Shown here piece after piece: positions 1 through 8,087 of a stretch of 64,000 nucleotides of DNA. The position numbers and the translations under genes are program-made. Under the pieces are notes generated by a model, which was not told the origin of the DNA, searched no databases, and saw nothing but the letters and a program-made list of their open reading frames with translations. Numbering within the stretch: the first letter of the stretch is position 1; every line of letters begins with the position of its first letter. The stretch comes from Alkalihalobacillus pseudalcaliphilus (GTDB lineage Bacteria; Bacillota; Bacilli; Bacillales; Bacillaceae_D), in assembly GCF_028610675.1 (NCBI RefSeq), contig NZ_JAQQWS010000001.1:806001-870000 (forward strand). Reading direction: 5' to 3'.

Positions 1-24
1 CGACATGGCTTCAAGAATTTTATA

Positions 25-660
25 TTACCCGTTATTACTGTTGATGATTTCAGTTCCTACGATACCTGCTTCCACCAAATAAGCAATCACCTTTTGAATG
101 GACCCTTCAATTGACAGTTGATCGGTTTCGACCAAAACCTCAGGATTTAAGGGCTCTTCGTACGGCGAGCTTATTCCTGTGAATTCTGGAATTTCACCTG
201 ACCGCGCTTTCTTATATAAACCTTTTGGGTCTCTTAATTCACATTTTTCTAAAGAACACTTTACATAAATCTCAATAAACTCTCCGTCTTCAACGAGTTG
301 TCTTACTTGATCCCTATCCTGGCGAAATGGCGATATGAACGCGGTCGATACTATCGTGCCAGCATCTAAAAATAGTTTTGACACTTCCCCAATACGGCGA
401 ATATTCTCTTTTCTGTCCTCTTCACTAAAACCAAGTCCTTTATTTAATCCATGTCGAACATTATCACCATCTAGTACATAACTGGTCAAGCCCTTTTGAT
501 GTAAGTACAAATCAAGCGCATTAGCTAAAGTTGATTTCCCTGCACCAGAAAGACCTGTAAACCACAAGATCACACTCTTATGGCCTTTTTGCTTTTGACG
601 ATCCTGCTTTGATACGACCGATTCATGCCAAACGATATTTTTCGAGTGTTGTGTGCTCAT
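25..660 (-). CDS. cysC: Adenylylsulfate (APS) kinase
   Basis: Phosphorylates APS to PAPS with ATP in the cytoplasm, the second step of sulfate activation. The 211-residue product has the P-loop GLSGAGKS at residues 36-43, the family box DGDNVRHGLN at 64-73, and FISPFRQDR near 110, all diagnostic for CysC, and the usual family length of about 200 residues. The ATG at 660 follows a strong GGAGGAGG site. It is the last complete gene of the minus-strand cluster yezD-cysH-sat-cysP-cysC, 18 bp after cysP. Only 24 bp remain to the window edge; an ATG there (positions 6-4) could open the next operon gene, but too little is visible to call it. Confidence 0.95.
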   Translation of the reverse strand: MSTQHSKNIVWHESVVSKQDRQKQKGHKSVILWFTGLSGAGKSTLANALDLYLHQKGLTSYVLDGDNVRHGLNKGLGFSEEDRKENIRRIGEVSKLFLDAGTIVSTAFISPFRQDRDQVRQLVEDGEFIEIYVKCSLEKCELRDPKGLYKKARSGEIPEFTGISSPYEEPLNPEVLVETDQLSIEGSIQKVIAYLVEAGIVGTEIINSNNG

Positions 661-678
661 TGTCCCGCCTCCTCCTGT

Positions 679-1755
679 TTAAATTCCTTCTCCTTTATCG
701 TAGGTAGTGCTTTTCTCTTTACGAGTAGATTGATATAAGCAATAGGCACCGATAGTTGCAATGAAAACACTTAGAATGATAAATAACTTGTAAAAATCAG
801 CTTGTCGAAAAAGTAAGATAAGACCATATGAAACTACTAAGGCGAACACTGGCGATACAATCCAAACCTTAATAATTCTTTTGATAATGTCTTTTTGCCA
901 CATTTTAAGTCCTTCTGATGCGGTGCCTATCCCAGCAATCGCAGAAGTAGTAATTTGGGTAAGTGGTACAGGTATACCAAATATGGAAGCCACTATAACA
1001 AGTGAACCACCCGTTAACGAGACCGAGCTTCCTTGTAAAAGGGAGAGCTGCGTAATTTTTTTCCCATTGGTTTCCAAAACTCTGCCTCCTAAAAGAAGAG
1101 CCCCAAGTGCGACAAACAAACCTCCCCAAACAACAGCCGTTTGAACATCGATTAAACCTGCACCAACGAGTGGCCCTACAGCATTTGCGACATTATTCAT
1201 ACCAGCCGCATAGGCTTCAATTCCGCCACATGTAATAAGAAAGAATACTAACGGTTTCTTCCACTTCCCCGTCCCCTTTAACTGCGGCCAAGTATTCTCT
1301 AAATATCTAGTGCATTTACCAATAAACAAAGCTAGAAAAAAAGCGACAAATGGCGTGATAATCCAAAAGCTAACTATAATCAGAAGTTCTTTTACAAACA
1401 AAGATTGATAAGCAATTCCAGCCCCGACAATCGAGCCAACCACTACTTCACTTGTCGATAAAGGAATGCCAATGATATTAGCAAAAAATAATGTGCCACA
1501 AGCGGAAGTTAAAATAATAATAACCAAAGGAACATCGACAATATTTGTAGGAATAATGCCTTCACCAATTGTTTTGACTACTTCTCCGCCCGCTAAAGCA
1601 CCTAAAAAGGCAAAGATACCGACTAGCACCATCGCTATTTTTTTATTTGGGATTGCACCACTGCCATATGCTGGGCCCATTGCCGCAGCTGTCCCACTCG
1701 CTCCAATATTCATCGCAAAAAAGAAGGCAATGATAAACGCAAGGATCTCCAGCAT
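679..1755 (-). CDS. cysP: Sulfate permease CysP, PiT family
   Basis: Membrane carrier of the inorganic phosphate transporter (PiT) family that imports sulfate in Bacillus. The hydrophobic product of about 358 residues has roughly ten membrane segments. The N-terminal FFFAMNIGASG and AYGSGAIPNKK and the segment GIPLSTSEVVVG match B. subtilis CysP as I remember it, and the inverted duplication typical of PiT carriers shows as ...STSEVVVGSIVGAG and ITTSAIAGIG. I chose the ATG at 1755 because TAGGTGA sits 7 bp upstream; an in-frame GTG at 1764 is possible. Placement between sat and cysC supports sulfate rather than phosphate as substrate. Confidence 0.92.
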   Translation of the reverse strand: MLEILAFIIAFFFAMNIGASGTAAAMGPAYGSGAIPNKKIAMVLVGIFAFLGALAGGEVVKTIGEGIIPTNIVDVPLVIIILTSACGTLFFANIIGIPLSTSEVVVGSIVGAGIAYQSLFVKELLIIVSFWIITPFVAFFLALFIGKCTRYLENTWPQLKGTGKWKKPLVFFLITCGGIEAYAAGMNNVANAVGPLVGAGLIDVQTAVVWGGLFVALGALLLGGRVLETNGKKITQLSLLQGSSVSLTGGSLVIVASIFGIPVPLTQITTSAIAGIGTASEGLKMWQKDIIKRIIKVWIVSPVFALVVSYGLILLFRQADFYKLFIILSVFIATIGAYCLYQSTRKEKSTTYDKGEGI

Positions 1756-1772
1756 TAAATTCACCTACTTTA

Positions 1773-2927
1773 TTATGATTGAATACTTTCTGCTTGAACA
1801 CTCATCCCTTTTATTAAGACTTCCACGACTTCTTTTCTACTAAATTCAGCTGGCGGCAATTCTCCATTTGCAAGCATTTTTCGTACCTTTGTCCCTGATA
1901 AAATGACGTGATGTTCCTTGTCATGTGGGCATGTTTTCGTTGAAGCCATATTTCCACAAGCTTGACAATAGAAGCTATGCTCAAAAAACAAAGGAGTTAT
2001 CTGCAAACCATCTTCTGGAATTTCGTTAAAAATAAGCTGTGCATCATATGTCCCATAATAATCACCAACACCTGCATGGTCACGGCCTACAATGAAGTGC
2101 GTACATCCATAATTTTGACGAACAATCGCATGAAAAATAGCTTCTCTTGGTCCTGCATATCTCATCGCCGCCGGAAAAACAGATAAAAATACTCGATCTT
2201 TAGGGTAATAATGTTGAAGTAATACTTCGTAGCTCTCCATTCTGACATCTGCAGGAATGTCATCGGACTTCGTATCTCCAACTAGTGGATTTAAAAATAA
2301 GCCATCGACAATTTCAAGAGCTGCTTTTTGAATATACTCATGTGCTCGGTGTACGGGATTTCTCGTTTGAAAGCCAACAATTTTTTTCCAACCTAGCTCC
2401 GTAAATTTCCCTCGAGTCTCTTTCGGGTCACGGTGGTATGATTGAAAACGCCCCCGTTTAACACGTCTGGTCAAAATAATTTCACCAGCTACATATACAT
2501 GTGGGCGTTCAAATAGCTTGGAGACTCCTGGGTGTGCTTTGTCATCGGTTCGATAAACATGCAAAGCCTCTTCTATTTTATTCGGCTCAAACAGTTCAGA
2601 TATTTTGATAACTCCGTAGCCCTCACCATTAAAGACGAGCTTCACTTGTTCACCTACAACTAACTCTTGTGCTTTTTCCGCTGTAACAGGCAATGTAATA
2701 GGAATACTCCATACCGTTCCATCTGCTAATCTCATATGTCGAACAACAGATTCATAATCTTCTTTCCCTAAAAATCCAGTAAGTGGACTGAATCCACCAA
2801 TACCTATTAATTCCAAATCTGATAAAGCAAAAGAATCTAATTCAATTTCCTTAGAAATGTTCGAATCATCATATTCTGGATCAAATAACTGAATTAATGT
2901 ACCTCCATGTGGTGCTATATGACTCAT
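1773..2927 (-). CDS. sat: Sulfate adenylyltransferase (ATP sulfurylase)
   Basis: Makes APS and pyrophosphate from sulfate and ATP, the first step of sulfate assimilation. Motifs include QTRNPVHRAHEYI (the QxRNPxHxxH nucleotide-binding box), VGRDHAGVGDYYG, and a C-terminal cysteine pair CQACG followed by CPHDKEHH, as in Bacillus enzymes. I chose the ATG at 2927 (MSHIAPHGG, 384 residues), 7 bp after GAGGAG, which fits the roughly 382-residue B. subtilis protein. The open frame extends to 2966 and would overlap cysH, but that start has no ribosome binding site. With the chosen start sat follows cysH by 14 bp, implying co-transcription. Confidence 0.95.
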   Translation of the reverse strand: MSHIAPHGGTLIQLFDPEYDDSNISKEIELDSFALSDLELIGIGGFSPLTGFLGKEDYESVVRHMRLADGTVWSIPITLPVTAEKAQELVVGEQVKLVFNGEGYGVIKISELFEPNKIEEALHVYRTDDKAHPGVSKLFERPHVYVAGEIILTRRVKRGRFQSYHRDPKETRGKFTELGWKKIVGFQTRNPVHRAHEYIQKAALEIVDGLFLNPLVGDTKSDDIPADVRMESYEVLLQHYYPKDRVFLSVFPAAMRYAGPREAIFHAIVRQNYGCTHFIVGRDHAGVGDYYGTYDAQLIFNEIPEDGLQITPLFFEHSFYCQACGNMASTKTCPHDKEHHVILSGTKVRKMLANGELPPAEFSRKEVVEVLIKGMSVQAESIQS

Positions 2928-2941
2928 ATTCATTCTCCTCT

Positions 2942-3655
2942 TTAAGGTTGTTGATGTAAGCCGCATTCTGTTTTTGTGGAATTAGCCCAACGACCACTTC
3001 TCGGGTCGTCACCTTCTTTAACTGGTTTCGTACAATATTCACAGCCTATACTCGGAAATTGCTGATCATGCAATACGTTGTAATCAAGCTTGTTCAATTT
3101 CACATACATCCATATCTCTTCTTCCGTCCAATGAATAAGTGGGCAAATTTTTATAGATTGAAAACGATTGTCCTGATTCACATATTTCGTGTTCGCTCTC
3201 GTTGGTGATTGCTCCCGACGTAGTCCAGAAATCCATGCTCTTTTTTTCGATAATTGCTGTTCTAATGGAATGAGTTTACGAAGTTGACAACATGCATCTG
3301 GATTTCTTTCCCATAATTTCTCGCCAAATTGCTTTGATTGCTCTAATGGTGTAAGCTCAGGTTTGATTAATTCAATGTTTAATTGTGGATATCTGCTTTT
3401 TACTTTTTTTATTAATTCATACGTTTCTTTGAAATGAAAATCGGTATCAAGAAAAATGATATGGGCATCTTTTTTGACTTTATTAATTAGGTCAATTAAT
3501 ACCATTCCCTCAACACCAAAACTACAGGAATAAACAAGTTCATCCCCAAATTCTTGAAAGGCCCATTTTAAAACGTCCATACTGTCTTTTTTGGCTAACA
3601 GTTGGTTTATTTTTTTGTAATCTTCGTCTTTGAGTGCTTGATAAGATACATTCAA
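2942..3655 (-). CDS. cysH: Phosphoadenylyl-/adenylyl-sulfate reductase
   Basis: Thioredoxin-linked reduction of PAPS or APS to sulfite. The 237-residue product has the PP-loop-like SCSFGVEGMV near residue 45, CCQLRKLIPL near 121, SGLRREQSPTR near 143 and GCEYCTKPV near 207. The CC...CxxC cysteine set is the [4Fe-4S] ligand pattern of reductases that also accept APS, as in B. subtilis CysH; the terminal TECGLH carries the catalytic cysteine. The start is TTG at 3655, 9 bp after GGAGG; no ATG alternative is placed as well. Start of the cysH-sat-cysP-cysC run. Confidence 0.94.
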   Translation of the reverse strand: MNVSYQALKDEDYKKINQLLAKKDSMDVLKWAFQEFGDELVYSCSFGVEGMVLIDLINKVKKDAHIIFLDTDFHFKETYELIKKVKSRYPQLNIELIKPELTPLEQSKQFGEKLWERNPDACCQLRKLIPLEQQLSKKRAWISGLRREQSPTRANTKYVNQDNRFQSIKICPLIHWTEEEIWMYVKLNKLDYNVLHDQQFPSIGCEYCTKPVKEGDDPRSGRWANSTKTECGLHQQP

Positions 3656-3680
3656 GTGTAGACACCTCCTTTTACCAAAT

Positions 3681-3732
3681 AGAAAAAGCGACGTTTCCTC
3701 ACCTAGTTCCTATACCTAGTTGAAAAAACGTC
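3681..3732 (-). terminator. Hairpin between yezD and cysH, possible attenuator
   Basis: Read on the minus strand, GACGTTT and AAACGTC form a 7-bp stem around a 29-nt loop, and the stem is followed by GCTTTTTC. This looks like a weak intrinsic terminator lying between yezD and the cysH operon. The loop contains the direct repeat AACTAGGT twice. It could reduce read-through from yezD or act as an attenuator; the long loop makes efficient termination uncertain. Confidence 0.35.
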
Positions 3733-3760
3733 ACCTCTAGTTTGTCTAGTCAGCAACTCA

Positions 3761-3901
3761 TTATTTAATTCTTACCTTTTCATTTTTTTCAAGCTGAACA
3801 ATTTTACCATCTTGAACAACTAACGTGATGGAACCGTACTTTAAGTCTTTTAGTAACCCTTTAATTTGTTCAGAAACCTCATCTAATTTTTGGTCATCCA
3901 T
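3761..3901 (-). CDS. yezD: YezD family (DUF2292) small protein
   Basis: A 46-residue protein read directly from the minus strand: it starts MDDQKLDEVSEQIKG, continues LKYGSITLVVQDGKIVQLE and ends KVRIK. The GSITLVVQDGKIVQ core is the signature of the YezD/DUF2292 family, which in Bacillus is found beside sulfur-assimilation genes. The ATG at 3901 is preceded by AGGAGGAG at good spacing. It heads the cys cluster here, about 105 bp before cysH. Its biochemical role is not established; the neighbourhood suggests a link to cysteine or sulfate metabolism. The family is CymR-associated in B. subtilis as far as I recall; I could not identify a convincing operator in the AT-rich leader at 3905-3970. 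Confidence 0.85.
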   Translation of the reverse strand: MDDQKLDEVSEQIKGLLKDLKYGSITLVVQDGKIVQLEKNEKVRIK

Positions 3902-4740
3902 GCTTCTCCTCCTAGCCTTAGCATGAAATTTAATTCCTTGTATTTTTATATGTTTTATTAGTTTAATAGTATTCTATCGGTCTATACTTAGAATGTCAAT
4001 AATAGTTCTTGAATTTTCCGAAAATAGGCTTTCGTGCTTTTCTGTATGAAAGTTGGCTACAGGCGAAGGTGTACCCTTCGATGATCGCTGCGGGATTGGG
4101 GGCACGCTTTGGTTGATGCAGACTTCTTGGTTTGTGCCCTTCTCATACAAAATAAATGAAAAGCCAATAAAGCAAGAAACTAAACTAAATTGACCAAAAT
4201 GCCAACAATCAAAGGACAGAACCAAATTAAATGAAAGTCCACCATGTTAAGGACTAACTAACGCATAAATTCGTTTTTGTTGGTGATTAGTTGTTCAGCA
4301 AGCTATTACCAAAAGCATGAAAGTGGTTTTGTGCTCTTTGACTGGTGGCTCTTCATTTATTTTCGCTTTATTCTTTTCATGCTAATGATTATTGTAAGAA
4401 TATTCTTAAACTTGAGACTTTAGACGAACCTAGCGGACGAAAACATGCGGAGACTCCCATGGGACGTAGTGGCAGAGCTGAGATCCACTGGCGTAGCAAG
4501 TTAGCTCAGTGCCACCCCATAGGACGCGGAACATGATTTTCGGTAGCGACGAGTAGAACTCCGCATTCCAGCATTAGCAATTTTCATACAAAACCTCATA
4601 GCGAAATACGGTTCACCTCACCACCATTAAAGATAAAAGTAATTACAGGACTTCTTATTCAAGGTTTCATGGAGTAATGCGTTTATGCGGGGAGCAGAGC
4701 GATTTTTCTTCCTCCATTGTAGTCTTAGGACTAATTGCTT
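3902..4740. other. Gene-free stretch with dispersed repeats
   Basis: 839 bp without a supported gene. It holds the AT-rich leader of yezD (3902-3970), a degenerate repeat segment starting with GTATGAAAGTTGG near 4040, the phrase TTTTTGTTGGTGATTAG near 4273 that also occurs in the other repeat islands of this window, and one complete R1 repeat (4409-4588). The open frames in it run through the repeats and lack ribosome binding sites. Confidence 0.7.
4409..4588 (-). repeat. R1 dispersed repeat, copy A
   Basis: About 180 bp, matching copies at 43093-43276, 55128-55310 and 62658-62840. It has perfect 8-bp inverted arms ATGCGGAG (4445-4452) and CTCCGCAT (4559-4566), as do the other three. In repeat orientation it begins with TATGAAA (here TTTCATA, ending 4588) and finishes with CTCAAGTT. 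It contains no plausible gene. Confidence 0.85.
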
Positions 4741-4986
4741 TCAACTTGATTCACCATGTAATGTGATGACCTCTGCTGGTTTTTTATGATTGGTTTTGTA
4801 TAATGTTTTGTAGCCTTCTTTTTCCCTTTTCAAGAATGTCTGTTTTGAAATGGGCCTTGGTGTTGACCATGAAATTGACTCTGGATTATCCCACGAATCA
4901 AATGTGATAAGCTCTTTTTTAAAATAATAGTTATTACCAGATAAATAAGTTTCACATATATATGTGACAGTATGTTTTGTATGCAT
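4741..4986 (-). CDS. Small uncharacterised protein, 81 residues
   Basis: Probably a real small gene: the ATG at 4986 lies 8 bp after AGAGG, and codon use looks normal. The product starts MHTKHTVTYICETYLSG and is rich in Tyr, Thr, Ser and Lys (a run FKKELITFDSWDNPE, then a basic C-terminal half). There is no signal peptide or membrane segment, so it should be cytoplasmic. It is divergent from cbpB and separated from it by about 155 bp that must hold both promoters. I recognise no family. The lack of a clear conserved motif leaves some doubt. Confidence 0.55.
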   Translation of the reverse strand: MHTKHTVTYICETYLSGNNYYFKKELITFDSWDNPESISWSTPRPISKQTFLKREKEGYKTLYKTNHKKPAEVITLHGESS

Positions 4987-5140
4987 CTTTTTCACCTCTA
5001 ATAACCAGTATCACCAATATTGATAAAATTTACTTCAGAAACTTTTATCAATGATCGCTTATTTCTTGACATAATGTTTTTTGGAGATATACGATAAAGA
5101 TAGATGTTCGTAAACAAATAACAAAAAAAGAAGTGATCGA

Positions 5141-5590
5141 ATGTTCCAAGAATTAAAAAACAAGACACTATTAGACAATGAATTACGTGATTTAATTGTT
5201 CCAATGGAAAAAGTGGCACATGTACAATTAAAAAACCCATTAGAGCATGCATTGCTTGTATTAATCAAGTCAGGTTATACTGTTATACCCGTACTTGACC
5301 CAACGCTTAAACTGCATGGAATTATTAGTAATTCACTTATTCTCGACTCATTATTAGGTGTTGAGCAATTTGAACTCGAACGGTTATCTGATCAAACCGT
5401 TTCTGATGTAATGAATACGAATGTACCGATGATCAAGAAAGAAGATACATTCGCCCGAGCCCTTAATTTATCAATAAACCACCCATTTTTATGTGTCGTT
5501 AATGATGAACAAGAGTTTTTAGGGATTTTAACACGCAGGTCTATTCTGGCGCTAGTCAGTAAATATTTGCATACGCAAGAGGTTAAGTAG
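5141..5590 (+). CDS. cbpB: c-di-AMP-binding CBS-domain protein CbpB/DarB
   Basis: A 149-residue protein of two CBS modules (about residues 20-75 and 82-145). The stretches KVAHVQ, LEHALLVL, GYTVIPVLDP and LHGIISN match B. subtilis YkuL (CbpB/DarB), a small cytoplasmic receptor that binds cyclic di-AMP and, when unbound, interacts with the stringent-response synthetase Rel and pyruvate carboxylase in that species. Length fits (147 residues in B. subtilis). The ATG follows AAGAAGTGATCG. The protein stands alone in its transcription unit, with the FMN riboswitch unit downstream on the same strand. Confidence 0.9.
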   Translation: MFQELKNKTLLDNELRDLIVPMEKVAHVQLKNPLEHALLVLIKSGYTVIPVLDPTLKLHGIISNSLILDSLLGVEQFELERLSDQTVSDVMNTNVPMIKKEDTFARALNLSINHPFLCVVNDEQEFLGILTRRSILALVSKYLHTQEVK

Positions 5591-5633
5591 TCTATCGAGC
5601 TTAAGTTAAGCGGTAACTAACAAAAAGGAAGTA

Positions 5634-5662
5634 TTGATATTTTCTTATATTCCTATTACAAT
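5634..5662 (+). promoter_or_regulatory. SigA-type promoter of the FMN-riboswitch unit
   Basis: TTGATA at 5634-5639, a spacer of exactly 17 bp, and TACAAT at 5657-5662, just upstream of the riboswitch aptamer. Good agreement with the housekeeping consensus; inferred, no transcript evidence. Confidence 0.7.
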
Positions 5663-5687
5663 AGTAAAAGATAAAAATCGAATATGA

Positions 5688-5835
5688 ATCTTCGGGGTTA
5701 GGTGAAATTCCTTACCGGCGGTGATGATTGAGTGTTAATCGTAGCCCGCGACTCTTTTATCGTGATGATTTTGATAAAAGACTGACTTGGTGTGAATCCA
5801 AGGCCGACGGTTAAAGTCCGGATGGGAGGAGATCG
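5688..5835 (+). promoter_or_regulatory. FMN riboswitch (RFN element)
   Basis: All conserved blocks are present in order: ATCTTCGGGG, AGGTGAAATTCCTTACCGG, CGGTGATGA, AGCCCGCGA, a variable hairpin built on TCTTTTATC/GATAAAAGA, GACTTGGTGTGAATCC, AGGCCGACGGT, AAAGTCCGGATGGGAGGAGAT. The ends pair as P1 (ATCTTC with GAGGAGAT). A terminator hairpin follows at 5886-5922, so control is probably premature termination when FMN is bound. It regulates the EamA transporter at 5963. Confidence 0.97.
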
Positions 5836-5885
5836 AATACAGCGTGTTTATTTTCCAAAATAATAAAACTACACGTTTATTTGGT

Positions 5886-5922
5886 AAGCCTTCTTTTTAT
5901 AATAAAAAGAAGGCTTTCTCTA
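5886..5922 (+). terminator. Riboswitch expression-platform terminator
   Basis: AAGCCTTCTTTTT and AAAAAGAAGGCTT form a 13-bp stem with a 6-nt loop, followed by TCTCTAT. It lies between the FMN aptamer and the transporter gene, where an OFF-switch terminator is expected. Confidence 0.85.
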
Positions 5923-5962
5923 TGTAAGATTCCATATTCAAACCAAAAAAGGAGTTTGAATC

Positions 5963-6940
5963 ATGGTACAAAATTTACAGTCAGACAAGAAGCAAAAACT
6001 AATGAAAAATGGTTTTTGGTTCGTGGCCATCGGTGCTGCATTTTGGGGTATTAATCCGCTTTTTAGAATGCTATTATTAGACAGTTTTACATCCGCACAA
6101 ATTGTTTTGCTTGAACATGTGTTACTTATGGTTATTGCCCTACCTTTGCTGTGGGTTAACCGTGCAGATTTAAAATCAGTCAAGCTAAAGCATGTCGGTG
6201 CGATTATTTTTATTGCTTGGGGCGGGTCTGCTTTTGCGACAATTTTATTTACGCTTGGCTTAACGTATGGAGAAATTAATGTCGTTTTGTTATTACAGCA
6301 GCTTCAACCACTCTTTGCGATATTTCTTGCAAGAATTATTTTAAAAGAAGCCTTACCTAAACATTTTACAACGGCTGTTATCATTGCGTTATTAGGTACT
6401 TATTTGCTTACATTTGGATTCGCTTTTCCATTCCATTCATTTGGTGACTTTTTCCAAACGGCGAGTTTATTATCAATCGCAGCCGCAGCATTATGGGGCG
6501 GTTCCACCGTGATGGGTCGTTATTTGTTACATGATATGAAGTATGAGACGGTTACTGCGTTACGTTTTATTGTGGCACTACCTTTATTAATCATGATTGT
6601 TGCCTTTCAAGGGGCTGCCTGGTCGATACCAGCAACAGCTGGCTCATCCGCTTTATTATTTGTTAATTTAGCTGCTTCAGCCTTAATACCTGGCTTACTA
6701 AGTATCCTTATCTATTATAAGGGCTTAGCGAATACAAAAGCATCTCTTGCAACGATAGCAGAGTTAAGTTTTCCTACCGTTGCCTTAGTCATTAACTGGT
6801 TTGCCTTTAATGAAGTCATTACAATTCCTCAATTAGTCGGGTTTTTATTCATATGGGGGACGATGTACTTTTTATCTATACAAAAAAATCCACTTAAAAA
6901 AAGAGATAAAAGCAAACATGAACCACTTACCTCACACTAA
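5963..6940 (+). CDS. EamA/DMT transporter under FMN riboswitch, putative riboflavin transporter
   Basis: A 325-residue membrane protein of the drug/metabolite transporter superfamily with about ten membrane segments in two EamA repeats (roughly 15-145 and 165-310). Recognisable pieces are WFVAIGAAFWGINPLF, a conserved GGSTVMGRYLL at the start of repeat two, and an Arg/Lys-rich cytoplasmic tail. The ATG follows AAAGGAG. The FMN riboswitch directly upstream implies a flavin-related substrate; DMT-family RibN proteins import riboflavin in some proteobacteria. Riboflavin import is therefore the best guess, but family members carry many substrates and sequence alone does not settle direction or ligand. 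Confidence 0.85.
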   Translation: MVQNLQSDKKQKLMKNGFWFVAIGAAFWGINPLFRMLLLDSFTSAQIVLLEHVLLMVIALPLLWVNRADLKSVKLKHVGAIIFIAWGGSAFATILFTLGLTYGEINVVLLLQQLQPLFAIFLARIILKEALPKHFTTAVIIALLGTYLLTFGFAFPFHSFGDFFQTASLLSIAAAALWGGSTVMGRYLLHDMKYETVTALRFIVALPLLIMIVAFQGAAWSIPATAGSSALLFVNLAASALIPGLLSILIYYKGLANTKASLATIAELSFPTVALVINWFAFNEVITIPQLVGFLFIWGTMYFLSIQKNPLKKRDKSKHEPLTSH

Positions 6941-6943
6941 TAG

Positions 6944-6986
6944 AAAAATCCAATGGGCTCTTTAATAAGCCAATTGGATTTTTTTC
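6944..6986. terminator. Bidirectional terminator after EamA gene
   Basis: AAATCCAATGGGCT and AGCCAATTGGATTT pair around a short loop, flanked by A and T runs. It serves the plus-strand transporter and overlaps the last codons of the convergent SRPBCC gene. Confidence 0.85.
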
Positions 6987-7387
6987 ATTTGTTTTTCTCG
7001 ACTACGAAACATCCGATTAAAAAAGAAGCGTAAAAACATACTTGGCCATTTAGACTCGACTGTCATTGTATCAACCATCACTGTACGACTCTGAAAAGTT
7101 TCAAACCGGTGGTCGTGACGCCAAAATGTAAACGGGTAAGGAGGCTTGACAGCTATATCGGTAAATGAATAACATTCGGGGTTATTTTTTAAAGTCGCAT
7201 GCCACTCATACGAATAAAAAGAATAGCCAAAGTGAATCGCTAAGTCCCCCTGCCTAGATTCTGAGACATCAACAATTGGTGGAAACTTTGTGATAAACTT
7301 AATGTTAGATGGGGTTGAAAAAAAGGACCACGCCTCATCTATCGAACAAGCAAGTATTGTTCTATATTCAAAAATTTTCACATTCAT
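6962..7387 (-). CDS. SRPBCC-fold ligand-binding protein
   Basis: About 141 residues starting MNVKIFEYRTILACSIDEAWSFF. The pattern of a beta strand, a SIDEAWSFFSTP helix and a long C-terminal amphipathic helix is that of the START/Bet v 1-like SRPBCC superfamily (polyketide cyclase/dehydrase group), which binds hydrophobic ligands. FTFWRHDHRFE is a recognisable internal segment, and the basic C-terminus RSREKQMKK may sit near membrane or nucleic acid. I chose the ATG at 7387, which has GGGTGG upstream; the frame extends to 7423. Divergent from the CPBP gene with only 35 bp between starts. Substrate unknown. Confidence 0.75.
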   Translation of the reverse strand: MNVKIFEYRTILACSIDEAWSFFSTPSNIKFITKFPPIVDVSESRQGDLAIHFGYSFYSYEWHATLKNNPECYSFTDIAVKPPYPFTFWRHDHRFETFQSRTVMVDTMTVESKWPSMFLRFFFNRMFRSREKQMKKIQLAY

Positions 7388-7422
7388 CTTTATTCCACCC
7401 TTTTCGTTAGGACTGAAAACCA

Positions 7423-8025
7423 TTGATACCTAGATCGTTTATACTTAATATAATTATGGCTTCTAGTTTACTTTTTATCAGCTTTACATGGCAACCATTA
7501 TCATTTTGGATGTTATTTTCAATTTCTTATGTTCTCTTAATCCTGATCGCCCTTTTGCAGAGCAAACCTGTCATTCCATTACATCATCAACACGGATGGC
7601 TTGTCGCTTTTATAGGCGGTATCGGCATTTACCTTTTATTTGCGATAGGAAAAGCGTTCCTAATTCTCTTCCAAATTCCATTACTTGAATCTTTAGAACA
7701 GCTATATCAACTTGTCCAGCCAAACAGCTGGATACAGTGGCTCTGTTTATTCATCATTATTATTCCAGGGGAAGAGCTTTTTTGGCGATATTACGTTCTG
7801 AACAGAGCATTAGTACAATTTTCACCACAGCATTCCATCCTGCTCGCCACTTTATTATATAGTGCTGTACACCTTTTCTCTGGTTCCATACTGCTCGTTT
7901 TGGCCGCATTTATAGCCGGTTTCATTTGGAATGTCTTATATTATTACACGAAAAATATCTTTGCCGTTATTTGGTCTCATATTGTCTTTAATATCTGTCT
8001 GCTTATCTTATTTCCTTTATTATAA
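7423..8025 (+). CDS. CPBP family intramembrane metalloprotease
   Basis: A 200-residue membrane protein with about six to seven helices. The CAAX-protease/bacteriocin-processing (CPBP, Abi) motifs are all visible: GEELFWRYYVLNRAL (motif 1, EExxxR), SAVHLFSGS (motif 2 histidine) and WSHIVFNICLL (motif 4, HxxxN). The enzymes are zinc-independent glutamic-type intramembrane proteases related to Rce1; bacterial roles range from peptide maturation to self-immunity. Start is TTG at 7423 with AGGA 10 bp upstream, which is a weak site. No bacteriocin-like gene is adjacent, so the target is unknown. Confidence 0.82.
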   Translation: MIPRSFILNIIMASSLLFISFTWQPLSFWMLFSISYVLLILIALLQSKPVIPLHHQHGWLVAFIGGIGIYLLFAIGKAFLILFQIPLLESLEQLYQLVQPNSWIQWLCLFIIIIPGEELFWRYYVLNRALVQFSPQHSILLATLLYSAVHLFSGSILLVLAAFIAGFIWNVLYYYTKNIFAVIWSHIVFNICLLILFPLL

Positions 8026-8044
8026 CAAAGGGGAACGCTCCATA

Positions 8045-8080
8045 AAAAGGTGATGAAGCCATTAAGCTTCATCACCTTTT
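8045..8080. terminator. Bidirectional terminator
   Basis: A perfect 15-bp stem, AAAAGGTGATGAAGC with GCTTCATCACCTTTT, around a 6-nt loop. It lies between the convergent CPBP and yaaR genes. Confidence 0.93.
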
Positions 8081-8087
8081 AAAACAT

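Noticed and set aside
3974..4225. 83-codon minus-strand frame
   Set aside because: Lies in repeat DNA, lacks a ribosome binding site and has no protein-like pattern.
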